From Lysinibacillus sp. JNUCC-52 (lineage in GTDB: Bacteria > Bacillota > Bacilli > Bacillales_A > Planococcaceae), in contig NZ_CP065546.1 in NCBI RefSeq assembly GCF_015999545.1, forward strand, positions 3,070,001-3,134,000: a stretch of DNA of 64,000 bases. Reading direction: 5' to 3'. Below the pieces are notes generated by a model, which was not told the DNA's origin, searched no databases, and was given only the letters and a program-made list of their open reading frames with translations. The position numbers were made by a program, and so were the translations under genes. Positions within the stretch are counted from its first letter, which is position 1; each line of letters opens with the position of its first letter. Shown here piece by piece: positions 1 through 7,972 of this stretch.

Positions 1-146
1 GAGCGTTCTTTTTAGCACTTTGCGATGTGCTTAGTCGCTATGTGAATTATCCATACGAAACGCCAATTGGTGTATTAACAGCGCTAGTCGGCGTCCCATT
101 TTTCTTATACTTAGTTCGTAAGCGCGGAGGTGAAAAGCATGCATAA
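1..146 (+). CDS. FecCD-family ferric-siderophore permease, C-terminal fragment
   Basis: The frame open from the window edge (codons from base 3) encodes the last 47 residues of a membrane permease and stops at 144-146. The tail contains RYVNYPYETPIGVLTALVG followed by a hydrophobic run and a short basic end, which is the typical C-terminus of FecCD/BtuC-type iron-siderophore permeases (the ETPIG turn lies at the last helices). Its stop overlaps the start of the next permease, so the two subunits are translationally coupled and probably form a heterodimeric channel, as FeuB/FeuC do. The N-terminal part lies outside the window. Confidence 0.85.
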   Translation, partial: AFFLALCDVLSRYVNYPYETPIGVLTALVGVPFFLYLVRKRGGEKHA

Positions 147-1170
147 AAAAACTTCCCGTGCAGTTATGATGACGGTTGCTATACTTCTATTATTTATTTT
201 AGGGGCAAGCTACCTCCATATTACAAATGGCGTTTTTGATATGTCGGTAATAGATGTATTAAAAACACTCCTCCGCATTGAACCAAACCCGAAATTTGAT
301 CTTGTCATTTTTGAATTTCGTTTACCACGAATTGTTATAGCAGCACTTGTTGGTGTCGGTCTTGGGATGGCAGGTGTCGTATTGCAAGGCATTACACGCA
401 ATGGCTTGGCAGACCCAGGTATTCTAGGTATTAACGCTGGTGCGGGTGCTGCAGTAGTTATTTTTATGTTTTTCTTTCAATTCCGTGTAGTGACAGCGGA
501 TATTCATAGCTGGTTATCTATTTTAATCATGCCGATTTTTGGTTTTGTCGGTGGTACGATGGCCGCAGCTTTAATTTTTTCATTTGCTATGAAAAATGGT
601 CATTTAGATATGCAGCGGTTAATTTTAACGGGTATCGCTATTAATAGCGGATTTGGTGCGTTATCGCTGTTTCTATCTTTGAAAATGAACGCACAAGATT
701 ATGAATCCGCAGCAGTATGGATGGCTGGTTCTATTTATAATGCTAATTGGATTTTTGTTGTATCCATGCTACCATGGCTTCTTTTGCTAGGTTTTTATGT
801 TTATCGGAAATCGTATTTACTCGACTATTTTCAATTAGAAGAAGACAGTATTACTAGCTTAGGCATAGCGCTTGAAAAGGAGAAAATTAAATTATTATTA
901 GCGAGTGTTGGCTTAGTGAGCGCCTGTGTCTCCGTATCTGGAAGTATTGGCTTTATTGGCTTAATGGCGCCTCATATTGCGAAACAGCTTGTTGGCATTC
1001 AACATCGTTATGTTATGCCAGTAAGTGCTTTAATAGGTGCGTGCCTGCTTGTGTTCGCTGACTTTATTGGTAAAACGGTCTTTGCACCTTCAGAGCTAGC
1101 AGTTGGGATTGTTGTTTCGATTATTGGTATTCCGTACTTCTTATATTTACTAGTGAAGTCAAAAGCATAG
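139..1170 (+). CDS. FecCD-family ferric-siderophore ABC permease
   Basis: A 343-residue polytopic membrane protein of normal family length, with the FecCD signatures FRLPRIVIAALVG near residue 60 and GSIGFIGLMAPHIAK near residue 280 (the loop that contacts the ATPase). It moves ferric siderophore across the membrane together with the preceding permease. I place the start at ATG 139: GGAGGTG at 126-132 is then correctly spaced, whereas an in-frame GTG at 130 lies inside that ribosome site. The start overlaps the upstream stop and an ATPase gene follows after 11 bases, so this is the second permease of an FeuBC-like operon. The exact siderophore cannot be read from the sequence; the esterase downstream suggests a trilactone of the bacillibactin type. 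Confidence 0.9.
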   Translation: MHKKTSRAVMMTVAILLLFILGASYLHITNGVFDMSVIDVLKTLLRIEPNPKFDLVIFEFRLPRIVIAALVGVGLGMAGVVLQGITRNGLADPGILGINAGAGAAVVIFMFFFQFRVVTADIHSWLSILIMPIFGFVGGTMAAALIFSFAMKNGHLDMQRLILTGIAINSGFGALSLFLSLKMNAQDYESAAVWMAGSIYNANWIFVVSMLPWLLLLGFYVYRKSYLLDYFQLEEDSITSLGIALEKEKIKLLLASVGLVSACVSVSGSIGFIGLMAPHIAKQLVGIQHRYVMPVSALIGACLLVFADFIGKTVFAPSELAVGIVVSIIGIPYFLYLLVKSKA

Positions 1171-1181
1171 GAGGAAATAGT

Positions 1182-1982
1182 GTGCAAACTGCATTTAGAA
1201 TGGAAAATTTGTCCTCAGGTTATGAGCATGTTCGTGTATTTGAAGGATTGAATTTAACGATAGAAGAAGGAAAAGTGACAACGATTATAGGCCCTAATGG
1301 CTGTGGAAAATCAACCTTATTAAAAACAATAGGGCGCATTTTAAAGAAACAACAGGGAACGGTTTATTTACAGGAACAAAATATGCAAAATTTGTCGACG
1401 AAAGAAATTGCAAAAAAGTTAGCCATCTTATCACAAACACCTATTGCACCAGGACAGTTAAAGGTAGAGGAGCTTATCGCTTACGGTCGGTACCCACATC
1501 GTAATAATGTCAATCGCTTAACAAAGAAGGATGAAGAAATGATAGAGTGGGCCTTAACGGTCACGAATACATTGGAGTATCGCAACCGAGAGCTTGCACA
1601 GCTTTCTGGAGGTCAACGTCAGCGTGTTTGGCTAGCAATGGCATTAGCACAAGAAACGAGTATTTTGCTGTTAGACGAGCCAACGACTTATTTAGATATG
1701 GCGCATCAGTTAGAAGTTTTAGATATCGTCAAAAATTTAAATGAACAACATAACTGTACGATTGTCATGGTTTTGCATGATATTAACCATGCAGCAAGAT
1801 ATTCAGACCATCTAATAGCAATGCGTCAAGGAGTTATAATGGAGACGGGAACACCACAGGAAATTTTATGTGAGGACGTTATGCGAAAAGTGTTCAATAT
1901 TTCGGCAAGAATTATGGAAGACCCAGCAACAAACACCCCCGTATGCTATGGCTATGATGTGTTAAAGGAGGAAGATAAATGA
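1182..1982 (+). CDS. Siderophore ABC transporter ATP-binding protein (FecE/YusV type)
   Basis: A 266-residue ABC ATPase that powers ferric-siderophore import. Walker A GPNGCGKST is at about residues 37-45, the signature LSGGQRQR at 141-148 and Walker B ILLLDEP at 161-167, followed by the switch histidine in VLHDINHAARY. It starts at GTG 1182 behind GAGGA. The stop codon overlaps the next ATG (ATGA at 1979-1982), so the esterase is coupled to it. FecE-family ATPases with this SGYEH...EGLNLTIEEGKVT layout serve iron-siderophore uptake; in B. subtilis YusV serves several siderophore systems while lying apart from them, but here it sits in the operon. Confidence 0.93.
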   Translation: MQTAFRMENLSSGYEHVRVFEGLNLTIEEGKVTTIIGPNGCGKSTLLKTIGRILKKQQGTVYLQEQNMQNLSTKEIAKKLAILSQTPIAPGQLKVEELIAYGRYPHRNNVNRLTKKDEEMIEWALTVTNTLEYRNRELAQLSGGQRQRVWLAMALAQETSILLLDEPTTYLDMAHQLEVLDIVKNLNEQHNCTIVMVLHDINHAARYSDHLIAMRQGVIMETGTPQEILCEDVMRKVFNISARIMEDPATNTPVCYGYDVLKEEDK

Positions 1983-2758
1983 CAGTAGAACAAGCAATGA
2001 ACATAAATGACTTTAAATCTATTGAAATGACTTCGAAGTTTACAGATTATACGTATACGATAAACATCTATGTACCTCAAGGGGAAATACCTCAAGGTGG
2101 CTTTCCTGTTTTATATGTATTAGATGGATCTTCATACTTCCATTTAGTGAAGGAAGCAGTTCGTCTACAAAGTCGAAATGCGCCTAAAACAGGCATCGTA
2201 CCTGCTATTGTCGTCGGTGTAGGACATGGGGCTGATATGCATGAACGACGTTTTTATGATTTTACAGCACCAGCCGAAACGTATAGCTATCCTGCAAGAT
2301 TTAAAGGAAATGGCTATGATAAGCATGGTGGTGCGGTGGGCTTTAGTCGCTTTTTACAGGAGGAACTAAAGCCACAAATTCAACAGCAATTCCTTATAAA
2401 TGAACAGCAACAAACTTTATTTGGTCACTCTTTAGCAGGTTATTTTGTGTTGTGGCAATTATTTAATGAAAAGTCTAGTTTCCAACGCTATATCGCCATT
2501 AGCCCTTCCATTTGGTGGAATGAACACGAATTATTCCATAAAGCAAATGTATTTATGAAAGAGCACAAGCAAGTGAACGAACATTTATTTATCGGTGTTG
2601 GAGAGCTAGAAACTTTTATGGTAGATGATGGACGGCAAATGACAAATGAGTTAGAGAAAATAATGGGCATTGAATTTTATGAAGCATTAGAAGAGAATCA
2701 TGCGTCTGTCGTACCGACTGTAATGAGTAGAGCAATACGTTTTATGAATAAAAATTAA
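1979..2758 (+). CDS. Alpha/beta hydrolase, siderophore esterase of the BesA/IroE family
   Basis: A 259-residue cytoplasmic esterase. The nucleophile elbow FGHSLAG places Ser151 as the catalytic serine, and the late His241 in EENHASVVPT is the probable catalytic histidine. The family (BesA, IroE, Fes-like; putative esterase fold) hydrolyses the trilactone of bacillibactin or enterobactin after import so that iron is released. Position as the last gene of a siderophore ABC operon, with a 4-base overlap with the ATPase gene, matches feuABC-besA of B. subtilis. The substrate is inferred from family and context, not from a substrate-specific motif. Confidence 0.82.
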   Translation: MTVEQAMNINDFKSIEMTSKFTDYTYTINIYVPQGEIPQGGFPVLYVLDGSSYFHLVKEAVRLQSRNAPKTGIVPAIVVGVGHGADMHERRFYDFTAPAETYSYPARFKGNGYDKHGGAVGFSRFLQEELKPQIQQQFLINEQQQTLFGHSLAGYFVLWQLFNEKSSFQRYIAISPSIWWNEHELFHKANVFMKEHKQVNEHLFIGVGELETFMVDDGRQMTNELEKIMGIEFYEALEENHASVVPTVMSRAIRFMNKN

Positions 2759-2764
2759 TTTTGT

Positions 2765-2791
2765 AACCGCATTATCTTTAATAATGCGGTT
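2765..2791 (+). terminator. Stem-loop after the siderophore operon
   Basis: A perfect 10-bp inverted repeat (AACCGCATTA / TAATGCGGTT) starts six bases after the esterase stop. The following tract is not T-rich, so termination strength is uncertain. Confidence 0.5.
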
Positions 2792-2850
2792 TACTTATGG
2801 ATAAAAATTCAATATTATGTATTTATAATCAAAGAAGGGGTGTGACATAG

Positions 2851-3318
2851 ATGAGGGTACTTTTAGCAGATTGTCGGGATGCACCAGTAGTGCATAATTT
2901 AATGCTTCAGGCTTTTAAAGAATACGAACATGCAACGCCACCCTCCAGTGCATTAAGTGAAACAGTGGAATCCATTGAACAGGCGCTAAATAAAGGTGAG
3001 CAAGCTTTTATTAGTTATATGGAAGATCAACCAGTAGCAATGGTTCGATTTACGTTAAATGATGAAGGTATTTATTTCTTTCGATTATCTGTCATTCCAC
3101 AAATGCAAGGTCAAGGGCTGGCTAAAGCATTAATAGCGAAGCTTGAAGATTATGCACGTGCACAAGGGAAAAGGATTAGTGAATGTAAAGTGCGTATGAA
3201 TGTTCCGCGAAATATTGAGTTATACCGTTCGTTAGGATATGTTATCACTAAAGAAATGCTAGGAGAAAATCGTAATGGCTTTTCTCTTCCGATAGTAACA
3301 ATGGAAAAGAAACTTTAG
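2851..3318 (+). CDS. GNAT-family N-acetyltransferase
   Basis: A 155-residue single-domain acetyltransferase. The acetyl-CoA binding motif A is visible as LSVIPQMQGQGLAKALI near residues 80-97, preceded by the beta strand AMVRFTL and followed by NIELYRSLGYVITKE, the usual C-terminal motif B. GNAT proteins transfer an acetyl group from acetyl-CoA to amines; the substrate cannot be predicted here. The start ATG has AAGGGGTG nine bases upstream. The gene stands apart from the siderophore operon but only a few bases before the racemase-like gene, so the two are probably cotranscribed. Confidence 0.85.
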   Translation: MRVLLADCRDAPVVHNLMLQAFKEYEHATPPSSALSETVESIEQALNKGEQAFISYMEDQPVAMVRFTLNDEGIYFFRLSVIPQMQGQGLAKALIAKLEDYARAQGKRISECKVRMNVPRNIELYRSLGYVITKEMLGENRNGFSLPIVTMEKKL

Positions 3319-3329
3319 GGGGAGTGCAT

Positions 3330-3965
3330 TTGAAGAAAAAAATAGGCTGTTTGCACGCACATTATTCGAATATAGACTATATAGAGCAGGCATTTCAAAG
3401 CTTTCAGGACATAGAGCTTAAGCACTTTGTTGATCCTGGACTTATTCACCATGTAGCAAAGGGTACTTGCGGTTTGTCATTAAAGGTGAAGGAGCAAGTA
3501 GAGTGGATAGCCAGCTGTGATGTCGATGCCATTTTAATTACGTGTACGAATTATATTGCGTTGTTGCAGGAAAATCAACTGTCATTATCCATACCTATGA
3601 TTAAAATTGATGAACCCTTTTTTAAAACGATTTGCGAAGTGACGCAACCACAAATAATACTTTTTACAAACCCTGCCACTGTAGATGGAACGATGGAGAG
3701 GCTTTACCAATATGCTAATCTACATAATAAATCGATAAATGTTCAGGCGCAGGTCATAGCCAATACATTCGAACTTATTATGCAAGGGGAAAAGCAGGCA
3801 TACAACAATGCCATTTTGCAATATTTCCGGGAAATAATGAACGATAACCTGTTCATTTCTGTTGCGCAGCTTTCGATGGTCGAAGCGGCTCAACAATTTG
3901 AAAATGAGTTCGACATGACGATTATACATCCTTTGAAATCATTAGTAGAATTTGTGAAGAAATAG
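3330..3965 (+). CDS. Asp/Glu racemase superfamily protein
   Basis: A 211-residue protein with the two cysteines expected in the Asp/Glu/hydantoin racemase fold: Cys47 in GTCGLSLK and Cys72 in ILITCTNY, the latter resembling the CTN/CTS signature next to the active site. Such enzymes racemize aspartate or glutamate, or act on related malonate or hydantoin substrates. The probable start is TTG 3330, because GGGGGAG at 3318-3324 is well spaced for it and overlaps an alternative GTG at 3324. It follows the GNAT gene directly. The sequence is divergent, so substrate and even activity remain open. Confidence 0.7.
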   Translation: MKKKIGCLHAHYSNIDYIEQAFQSFQDIELKHFVDPGLIHHVAKGTCGLSLKVKEQVEWIASCDVDAILITCTNYIALLQENQLSLSIPMIKIDEPFFKTICEVTQPQIILFTNPATVDGTMERLYQYANLHNKSINVQAQVIANTFELIMQGEKQAYNNAILQYFREIMNDNLFISVAQLSMVEAAQQFENEFDMTIIHPLKSLVEFVKK

Positions 3966-3968
3966 GAT

Positions 3969-4042
3969 AATCGCCGATAAAAGTGCTGTAATCGCCGATA
4001 AACCTCAAGCAATCGCCGATAAACCTGAAAGTATCGCCGATA
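3969..4042 (+). repeat. 21-bp minisatellite, ATCGCCGATA core, four units
   Basis: Four units begin at 3969, 3990, 4011 and 4032 with an exact 21-bp period. Each carries the 10-bp core ATCGCCGATA followed by a variable AAACCT.. spacer. The array starts three bases after the racemase-like stop codon. The same core recurs in opposite orientation at 44082-44219. Confidence 0.9.
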
Positions 4043-4120
4043 GAATTTTAAATTCAAATGAAATGAAACTTCTAAATTGGTAGTATAATGAAATGAGAAA
4101 GAGAAATGGGGGAGAGCTAA

Positions 4121-4633
4121 ATGAATGATTTACGATATCCGATTGGACAATTTCAATTTCCAGAAGTAGTGACCGCACAGCAAGTAAAAAAATGGATTGA
4201 TGATATCCGTCTGTTGCCGAGACAATTAGCGGAGGCATTAAGTGGAGCAAGTGAACAATCATTAGCAAAATCCTACCGGGAGAATGGCTGGACTGTAACG
4301 CAGCTAGTCCATCATCTAGCGGATAGCCACATGAATAGTTTTATGCGCTTTAAGTTAGCTTTAACCGAAGATACACCGAAGATTAAACCCTACAATGAAG
4401 TGGACTGGGCAATGCTTCCAGATTCGGATATGCCAGTTGCGACTTCCTATAGGTTGCTTGAAAGTTTACATGAACGTTGGGTTTATTTGCTGACAACTTT
4501 AACAAGTGAGCAATTACAACGAGCTTTTCAACATCCAGACAGCGGGCTAATGACGCTTGAAAAAGCACTCGCTCTCTATGCATGGCATGGAAAGCATCAT
4601 CTTGCCCATATACAGAATGCTCTTGCGAAATAG
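4121..4633 (+). CDS. DinB/YfiT-like putative metal-dependent hydrolase (bacillithiol transferase family)
   Basis: A 170-residue four-helix DinB-fold protein. The metal-binding histidine triad is visible as His65 in QLVHHLADSH and as His160/His163 in WHGKHHLAHI. Length and the N-terminal LRYPIGQFQ match YfiT of B. subtilis, which has been assigned as the bacillithiol S-transferase BstA. It would conjugate or hydrolyse electrophiles in the cytoplasm with a metal cofactor. GGGGGAG precedes ATG 4121, and a strong terminator follows, so the gene is monocistronic. The bacillithiol link is supported indirectly by fosB at 14.7 kb. Confidence 0.8.
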   Translation: MNDLRYPIGQFQFPEVVTAQQVKKWIDDIRLLPRQLAEALSGASEQSLAKSYRENGWTVTQLVHHLADSHMNSFMRFKLALTEDTPKIKPYNEVDWAMLPDSDMPVATSYRLLESLHERWVYLLTTLTSEQLQRAFQHPDSGLMTLEKALALYAWHGKHHLAHIQNALAK

Positions 4634-4677
4634 AAAAAAGGCGACTTATCCTCACTGCTGAGGAAAGTCGCCTTTTT
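4634..4677. terminator. Bidirectional terminator between the YfiT-like gene and the BclB-domain gene
   Basis: AAAAAGGCGACTT pairs with AAGTCGCCTTTTT around a 17-base loop that can itself pair. T-runs lie on both sides, so it can serve the plus-strand gene and the minus-strand spore gene ending at 4746. Confidence 0.85.
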
Positions 4678-4745
4678 GAATTTTGACTATTCAAATGTGT
4701 GTGTGGATTCTTTAGTCGAATAAACTGCGAAGTTAAAAAGTTAAA

Positions 4746-5372
4746 TTATAGAATTGTAATACCTGCACTTGCAGTACCTGTAAGTACTTGAGCAATAGCA
4801 ACACCAGCTGTAGTAATGGAGTACACCATTACTAGTTTGTCACCAGCAGCGACTGGAACTGGTGCAAAACTGCCTGAACCAAATGCAGTAGCACCTAGCG
4901 CAATTAAGCCTGTAAATGGAGGAGCTAAGTTAACAGTAGCAGTTGTAGCTGTATAAACCGAGCTTCCAGCAGGTGCACGATAGATTGTAGCCGTAACTGT
5001 AGTAGTGCCCACTAACGTAACGGCAGCCGTAGCCGAGAATGATGCAGAAAGGCCTGTAATACTACCAGCACGTGGCACTGTAAATGCTTCTGTTATTATG
5101 CCAGTTAAATCAAGTGTTTCTCCAACAAGCGTAACGCCAGGAACGGCAGTACCGAATCCGATAAGGGACGGTGTAGCAATTAAACCAGTCACTAAAGAAG
5201 TTAACACAACAGGTGTAACCCCAGAAGAGAATGGAATAATAGAACCTTCTGTAGTTGGCTGTATTGGTGGAATGCATGCAACATCAACTGCTAAAAATGG
5301 ACCGAAGTTTGGGCAATCCATATTACCAGATCTTGATGAGCAACCACATCCATTAGGATCATTTAAGAACAT
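4746..5372 (-). CDS. Exosporium BclB/ExsF-type C-terminal domain protein
   Basis: A 208-residue protein made almost entirely of the beta-rich trimeric domain found at the C-terminus of BclB and in ExsF/BxpB-like exosporium proteins: IIPFSSGVTPVVLTS, GLIATPSLIGFGTAVPG, a DLTG strand, AFTVPRAGSITGLSA and the final ASAGITIL. The N-terminus (FLNDPNGCGCSSRSGNMDC) has four cysteines, likely for cross-linking. No collagen-like GXY region is present. The start is ATG 5372, preceded by AAAGGAGGTG; an upstream in-frame ATG at 5393 lacks a ribosome site. By family it should assemble on the spore surface late in sporulation. Sigma-K control is expected from its role but no clear promoter was found. Confidence 0.85.
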   Translation of the reverse strand: MFLNDPNGCGCSSRSGNMDCPNFGPFLAVDVACIPPIQPTTEGSIIPFSSGVTPVVLTSLVTGLIATPSLIGFGTAVPGVTLVGETLDLTGIITEAFTVPRAGSITGLSASFSATAAVTLVGTTTVTATIYRAPAGSSVYTATTATVNLAPPFTGLIALGATAFGSGSFAPVPVAAGDKLVMVYSITTAGVAIAQVLTGTASAGITIL

Positions 5373-5704
5373 ATTTACACCTCCTTTCTTCATTATTCTA
5401 TTCGTAGAGGTATAAAGTAAAAGGGCTATTAACTACATACATAAAGCTATTTTTACAATACAAGTAAAAGAGAATAATCACCTGTAAATGCTGCGAATTA
5501 GTCTATTGTCTATATAAAAATTCATACACTAATATTATATGTTCAACATTTGGATAAGTTATTAAAGTGCACATGGAAGCAATTTAGAGTATTTGGACGA
5601 AAAAAAGTCCAATATGTATTTGGTGATACCTATTGGACAGTACATATAGGAATAGAGATAGCTAATTTCATATCGTTTAATGAATATTCCTCCGCGTTTT
5701 CAAA
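5373..5704. other. Intergenic region upstream of the BclB-domain gene
   Basis: AT-rich, no convincing ORF. It must contain the promoter of the BclB-domain gene and holds a minus-strand terminator at 5600-5638 for the repeat protein upstream. I see nothing else. Confidence 0.6.
5600..5638 (-). terminator. Intrinsic terminator after the 13-residue-repeat protein
   Basis: Read on the minus strand, GTCCAATA and TATTGGAC form a perfect 8-bp stem followed by a run of seven T. It lies about 65 bases after the stop at 5705 and separates the two spore-surface genes. Confidence 0.75.
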
Positions 5705-7015
5705 CTAATTGCGTCTGCGGAATAGATTGAAAAACAAAGAATTTTTTTCTTTCTTCGGTTCTTCCTCCGCTTCTTCATTAATGTCTAAGTTTTCTGGTTC
5801 GTTATTGAAGTCCAATTGTGCAATACTTTCTTCGATTACATCACTCACTTCGCCTATAGGAGGAGGCTCCACCTCAATTATTGAAGTTGCAGGAACTATA
5901 GAAGAAGCTTCGATAGTTGCCACGTTATTTGTAGTAGGCGTAAAGGTTTCTGTTATCTCCAAATCATTTGCAGCAGGAGTAGAGGGTTCTATTATGTCCA
6001 AGTCATTAGCAGTAGGAATAGAGGCTTCTATAATCTCCGTATCATTAACGGTAGGAGCAGCGGTTTCTATAATGTCCAAGTCATTAGCAGCAGGAACAGA
6101 AGCTTCTATAATCTCCGTATCATTAACGGTAGGAGCAGAGGCCTCTATGATGCCCAAGTCATTAGCAGTAGGAGTAGAGGCTTCGGTATTCTCCAGTTCA
6201 TTAGCGGTAGGAGCAGTAGCTTCAGTATTCTCCAAATCATTAGTAAGAGGAGCGGAGAACACTGTATTGTCCAATTCATTTGCTAAAGGAGCTGTAATAT
6301 TATTTGCATCTACAACGCTGACTGGAATTCCTTGTGTGTCAGTTGCATTTTTAAAATGAAATGTGGATTCTGCTGTATTATTTCTATATAAACCATTATA
6401 AATTTGGCTTGGATGTGTATTAATTGATTGAAAATAATGCTGATTAAAATGGCGTTCTTCCTGTTTTTTTACGGCATTTTCATTAGCAGTATAAGGGATC
6501 CCATTGCTCATATTAGAGGCTTTACCTGCCAAGCTTTGAAGGAATTTATAACTTGGTTCATTGGTAGGTAATGATGGTTGTACAGTCGTTTGTGCTATTT
6601 GTTCTAGAAGTTTTCTTGAAGGAAGGGCTATTTTTTTTGCGGAATTTTCTTCAACAGTCGTTGGGGTATTTTTTGATGGTTCATTTTCTTCTACTATTAT
6701 TAATTTATTCAGTACGGCTAAAATTTCATGATTCATCTCTTCAATTACTTGATTCAGTGATTCTATTTGGATGGATAAATGCTTGACTTGCCCTTCATAT
6801 TCTTTAATTTGCATACTTTGATTACCTTCCATTGTTTCTGTCAGTTCCTCTAGTTGCGCGACTTGTGGCTTAAGCTCCTCAAATTCATTTTTCATAAATA
6901 AGTAATCTTCAATTGAAGTACCCGTTTTTAATGTTGTTAACGTTTCTTTATAACTATCGATTTTTTCCCTTAGTTTTTCAATGTCTTGAGTGGAGTACAA
7001 CTTAGAATCTTCCAT
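5705..7015 (-). CDS. Putative spore-surface protein: coiled coil plus 13-residue tandem repeats
   Basis: A 436-residue acidic protein that I do not recognise as a named family. Residues 10-105 look like a coiled coil (long charged helices rich in L, I, E, K, Q). Residues 110-245 are polar and low in structure. Residues 246-375 hold about ten copies of a 13-residue repeat of the form NDLxIIEASxPTA. The C-terminus is acidic and then ends in a basic tail, LFFNLFRRRN. It starts at ATG 7015 with AGGGGTG seven bases upstream and is divergent from a Cys-containing spore-coat-like gene. No signal peptide or membrane segment is seen. A spore coat or exosporium role is inferred only from its neighbours. 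Confidence 0.8.
   Translation of the reverse strand: MEDSKLYSTQDIEKLREKIDSYKETLTTLKTGTSIEDYLFMKNEFEELKPQVAQLEELTETMEGNQSMQIKEYEGQVKHLSIQIESLNQVIEEMNHEILAVLNKLIIVEENEPSKNTPTTVEENSAKKIALPSRKLLEQIAQTTVQPSLPTNEPSYKFLQSLAGKASNMSNGIPYTANENAVKKQEERHFNQHYFQSINTHPSQIYNGLYRNNTAESTFHFKNATDTQGIPVSVVDANNITAPLANELDNTVFSAPLTNDLENTEATAPTANELENTEASTPTANDLGIIEASAPTVNDTEIIEASVPAANDLDIIETAAPTVNDTEIIEASIPTANDLDIIEPSTPAANDLEITETFTPTTNNVATIEASSIVPATSIIEVEPPPIGEVSDVIEESIAQLDFNNEPENLDINEEAEEEPKKEKNSLFFNLFRRRN
5891..6280 (-). repeat. 39-bp tandem repeats inside the coiled-coil protein gene
   Basis: About ten in-frame 39-bp units encode the 13-residue NDL/NDT..IIEASxPTA repeat; the outer units are degenerate. Units alternate between NDLDIIE and NDTEIIE types, suggesting duplication of a 78-bp double unit. 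Confidence 0.85.
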
Positions 7016-7187
7016 TGCATTTCACCCCTTTCAGTCCATTATATTTTATTAAAAAACTTTACTTTCTGTTACAAATCATTTGCACATAAGAGTGAAGAAT
7101 TGCATTCATTATAAGTAGTAGCAACATTACCACTTGAATAATAATCATGGAAATTATTTGTTAGCCCATGCACGTAACGCTAAAAAT

Positions 7188-7196
7188 CATATGCTA
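7188..7196 (+). promoter_or_regulatory. Candidate sigma-K -10 element
   Basis: CATATGCTA fits the sigma-K -10 pattern CATANNNTA exactly and lies 39 bases before the start of the Cys-containing coat-like gene. The AC-type -35 spacing is imperfect, so this is only a candidate. Confidence 0.35.
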
Positions 7197-7234
7197 CAAA
7201 CGAAAGATAAAAAACTTATGGAGGTGTCAAAAGG

Positions 7235-7870
7235 ATGCAAGATAATATGCCATCCCAGGCAAGCGAACTAATTTGTATAAATGTGGATAAGGTTTATGAC
7301 TGGATTGTAAAAGAAATGTCATTTGATATTTCTCCAACGGGTGCAATTACATTCCCAGGCATTACACCGACTACAGCTTTAACAGGTGCAATTGTTACAT
7401 GTAGAGTAACTCCTGCTACGACAAACCCAATCGTAATTTTAAGTCGTGAGAATCGTCAATTCTCTATTGATGGATCAACAGTTTGTCTGCAACACTTAAA
7501 TATTCAAAAGAATTTTGTTCTGACGATTGTTGTTACTTTACCAAATGGAACTATGTACACAAGTAGTGAAATTCCAGTATCACGTTGTGAGCAAGTTACA
7601 TTATGCGCGCCTAAAGGAACAGATGTGGAAATCCTTTATACAGACTTAGATTGCTTCGTGTGTACAACAGGTACGCTTACTGCTGGTACGGGAACAATCA
7701 CGTTTTCTGCGTTAACAATTACAGTAGCTGTATGTCAAAGCATTCAGTCTACATTCCCTGTAACTGTTGAATTCTTAGCAAATTACTGCGACCCAAGAGC
7801 AGATTTACCATTCTCATGTCCGTCAACGGTTCGTCCTAAGCAATGTTCCGTTATTTTCCCAACGGTTTGA
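7235..7870 (+). CDS. Putative spore coat/exosporium protein, beta-rich with multiple Cys
   Basis: A 211-residue protein without signal peptide. The N-terminal ELICINVDKVYDWIV resembles the short lead motif (C-x-N/D-KVYDW) seen at the start of many Bacillus and Clostridium spore-surface proteins. The rest is predicted beta-rich, with Thr/Val/Ile strands (TLTAGTGTITFSALTITVAV), and Cys residues spread along it, including CEQVTLC, DCFVCTTG and CSVIFPTV, suited to disulphide cross-linking. GGAGGTG lies 11 bases upstream of the start and a terminator follows. Function is inferred from composition, motif and location beside a BclB-domain gene; I cannot name a family. Confidence 0.75.
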   Translation: MQDNMPSQASELICINVDKVYDWIVKEMSFDISPTGAITFPGITPTTALTGAIVTCRVTPATTNPIVILSRENRQFSIDGSTVCLQHLNIQKNFVLTIVVTLPNGTMYTSSEIPVSRCEQVTLCAPKGTDVEILYTDLDCFVCTTGTLTAGTGTITFSALTITVAVCQSIQSTFPVTVEFLANYCDPRADLPFSCPSTVRPKQCSVIFPTV

Positions 7871-7906
7871 TAATGGTGCTAACAGATAAATAAAAGTCAT
7901 ACCTTA

Positions 7907-7933
7907 AAGAGAGGATTATCCTCTCTTTTTTTT
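7907..7933 (+). terminator. Intrinsic terminator after the Cys-containing coat-like gene
   Basis: AAAGAGAGGA pairs with TCCTCTCTTT around a 4-base loop and continues into eight T. Confidence 0.88.
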
Positions 7934-7972
7934 AGTTTTGTTACATATTATATAGGCAAGGGGGCACTAATT

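Noticed and set aside
3969..4042. CRISPR-like array (short repeats with variable spacers)
   Set aside because: The repeat core is only 10 bp with 11-bp spacers, there are no cas genes, and spacers are similar to one another.
5005..5415. 136-residue plus-strand ORF opposite the BclB-domain gene
   Set aside because: It is the antisense shadow of a low-complexity Thr/Val/Ala-rich gene, without a plausible start site.
5709..6359. 216-residue plus-strand ORF opposite the 13-residue repeat gene
   Set aside because: Antisense shadow of the 39-bp in-frame repeats; no ribosome site.
7944..7952. CATATTATA as a sigma-K -10 box before the 7973 gene
   Set aside because: It is only 20 bases before the start codon, so the transcript would begin within the ribosome site.
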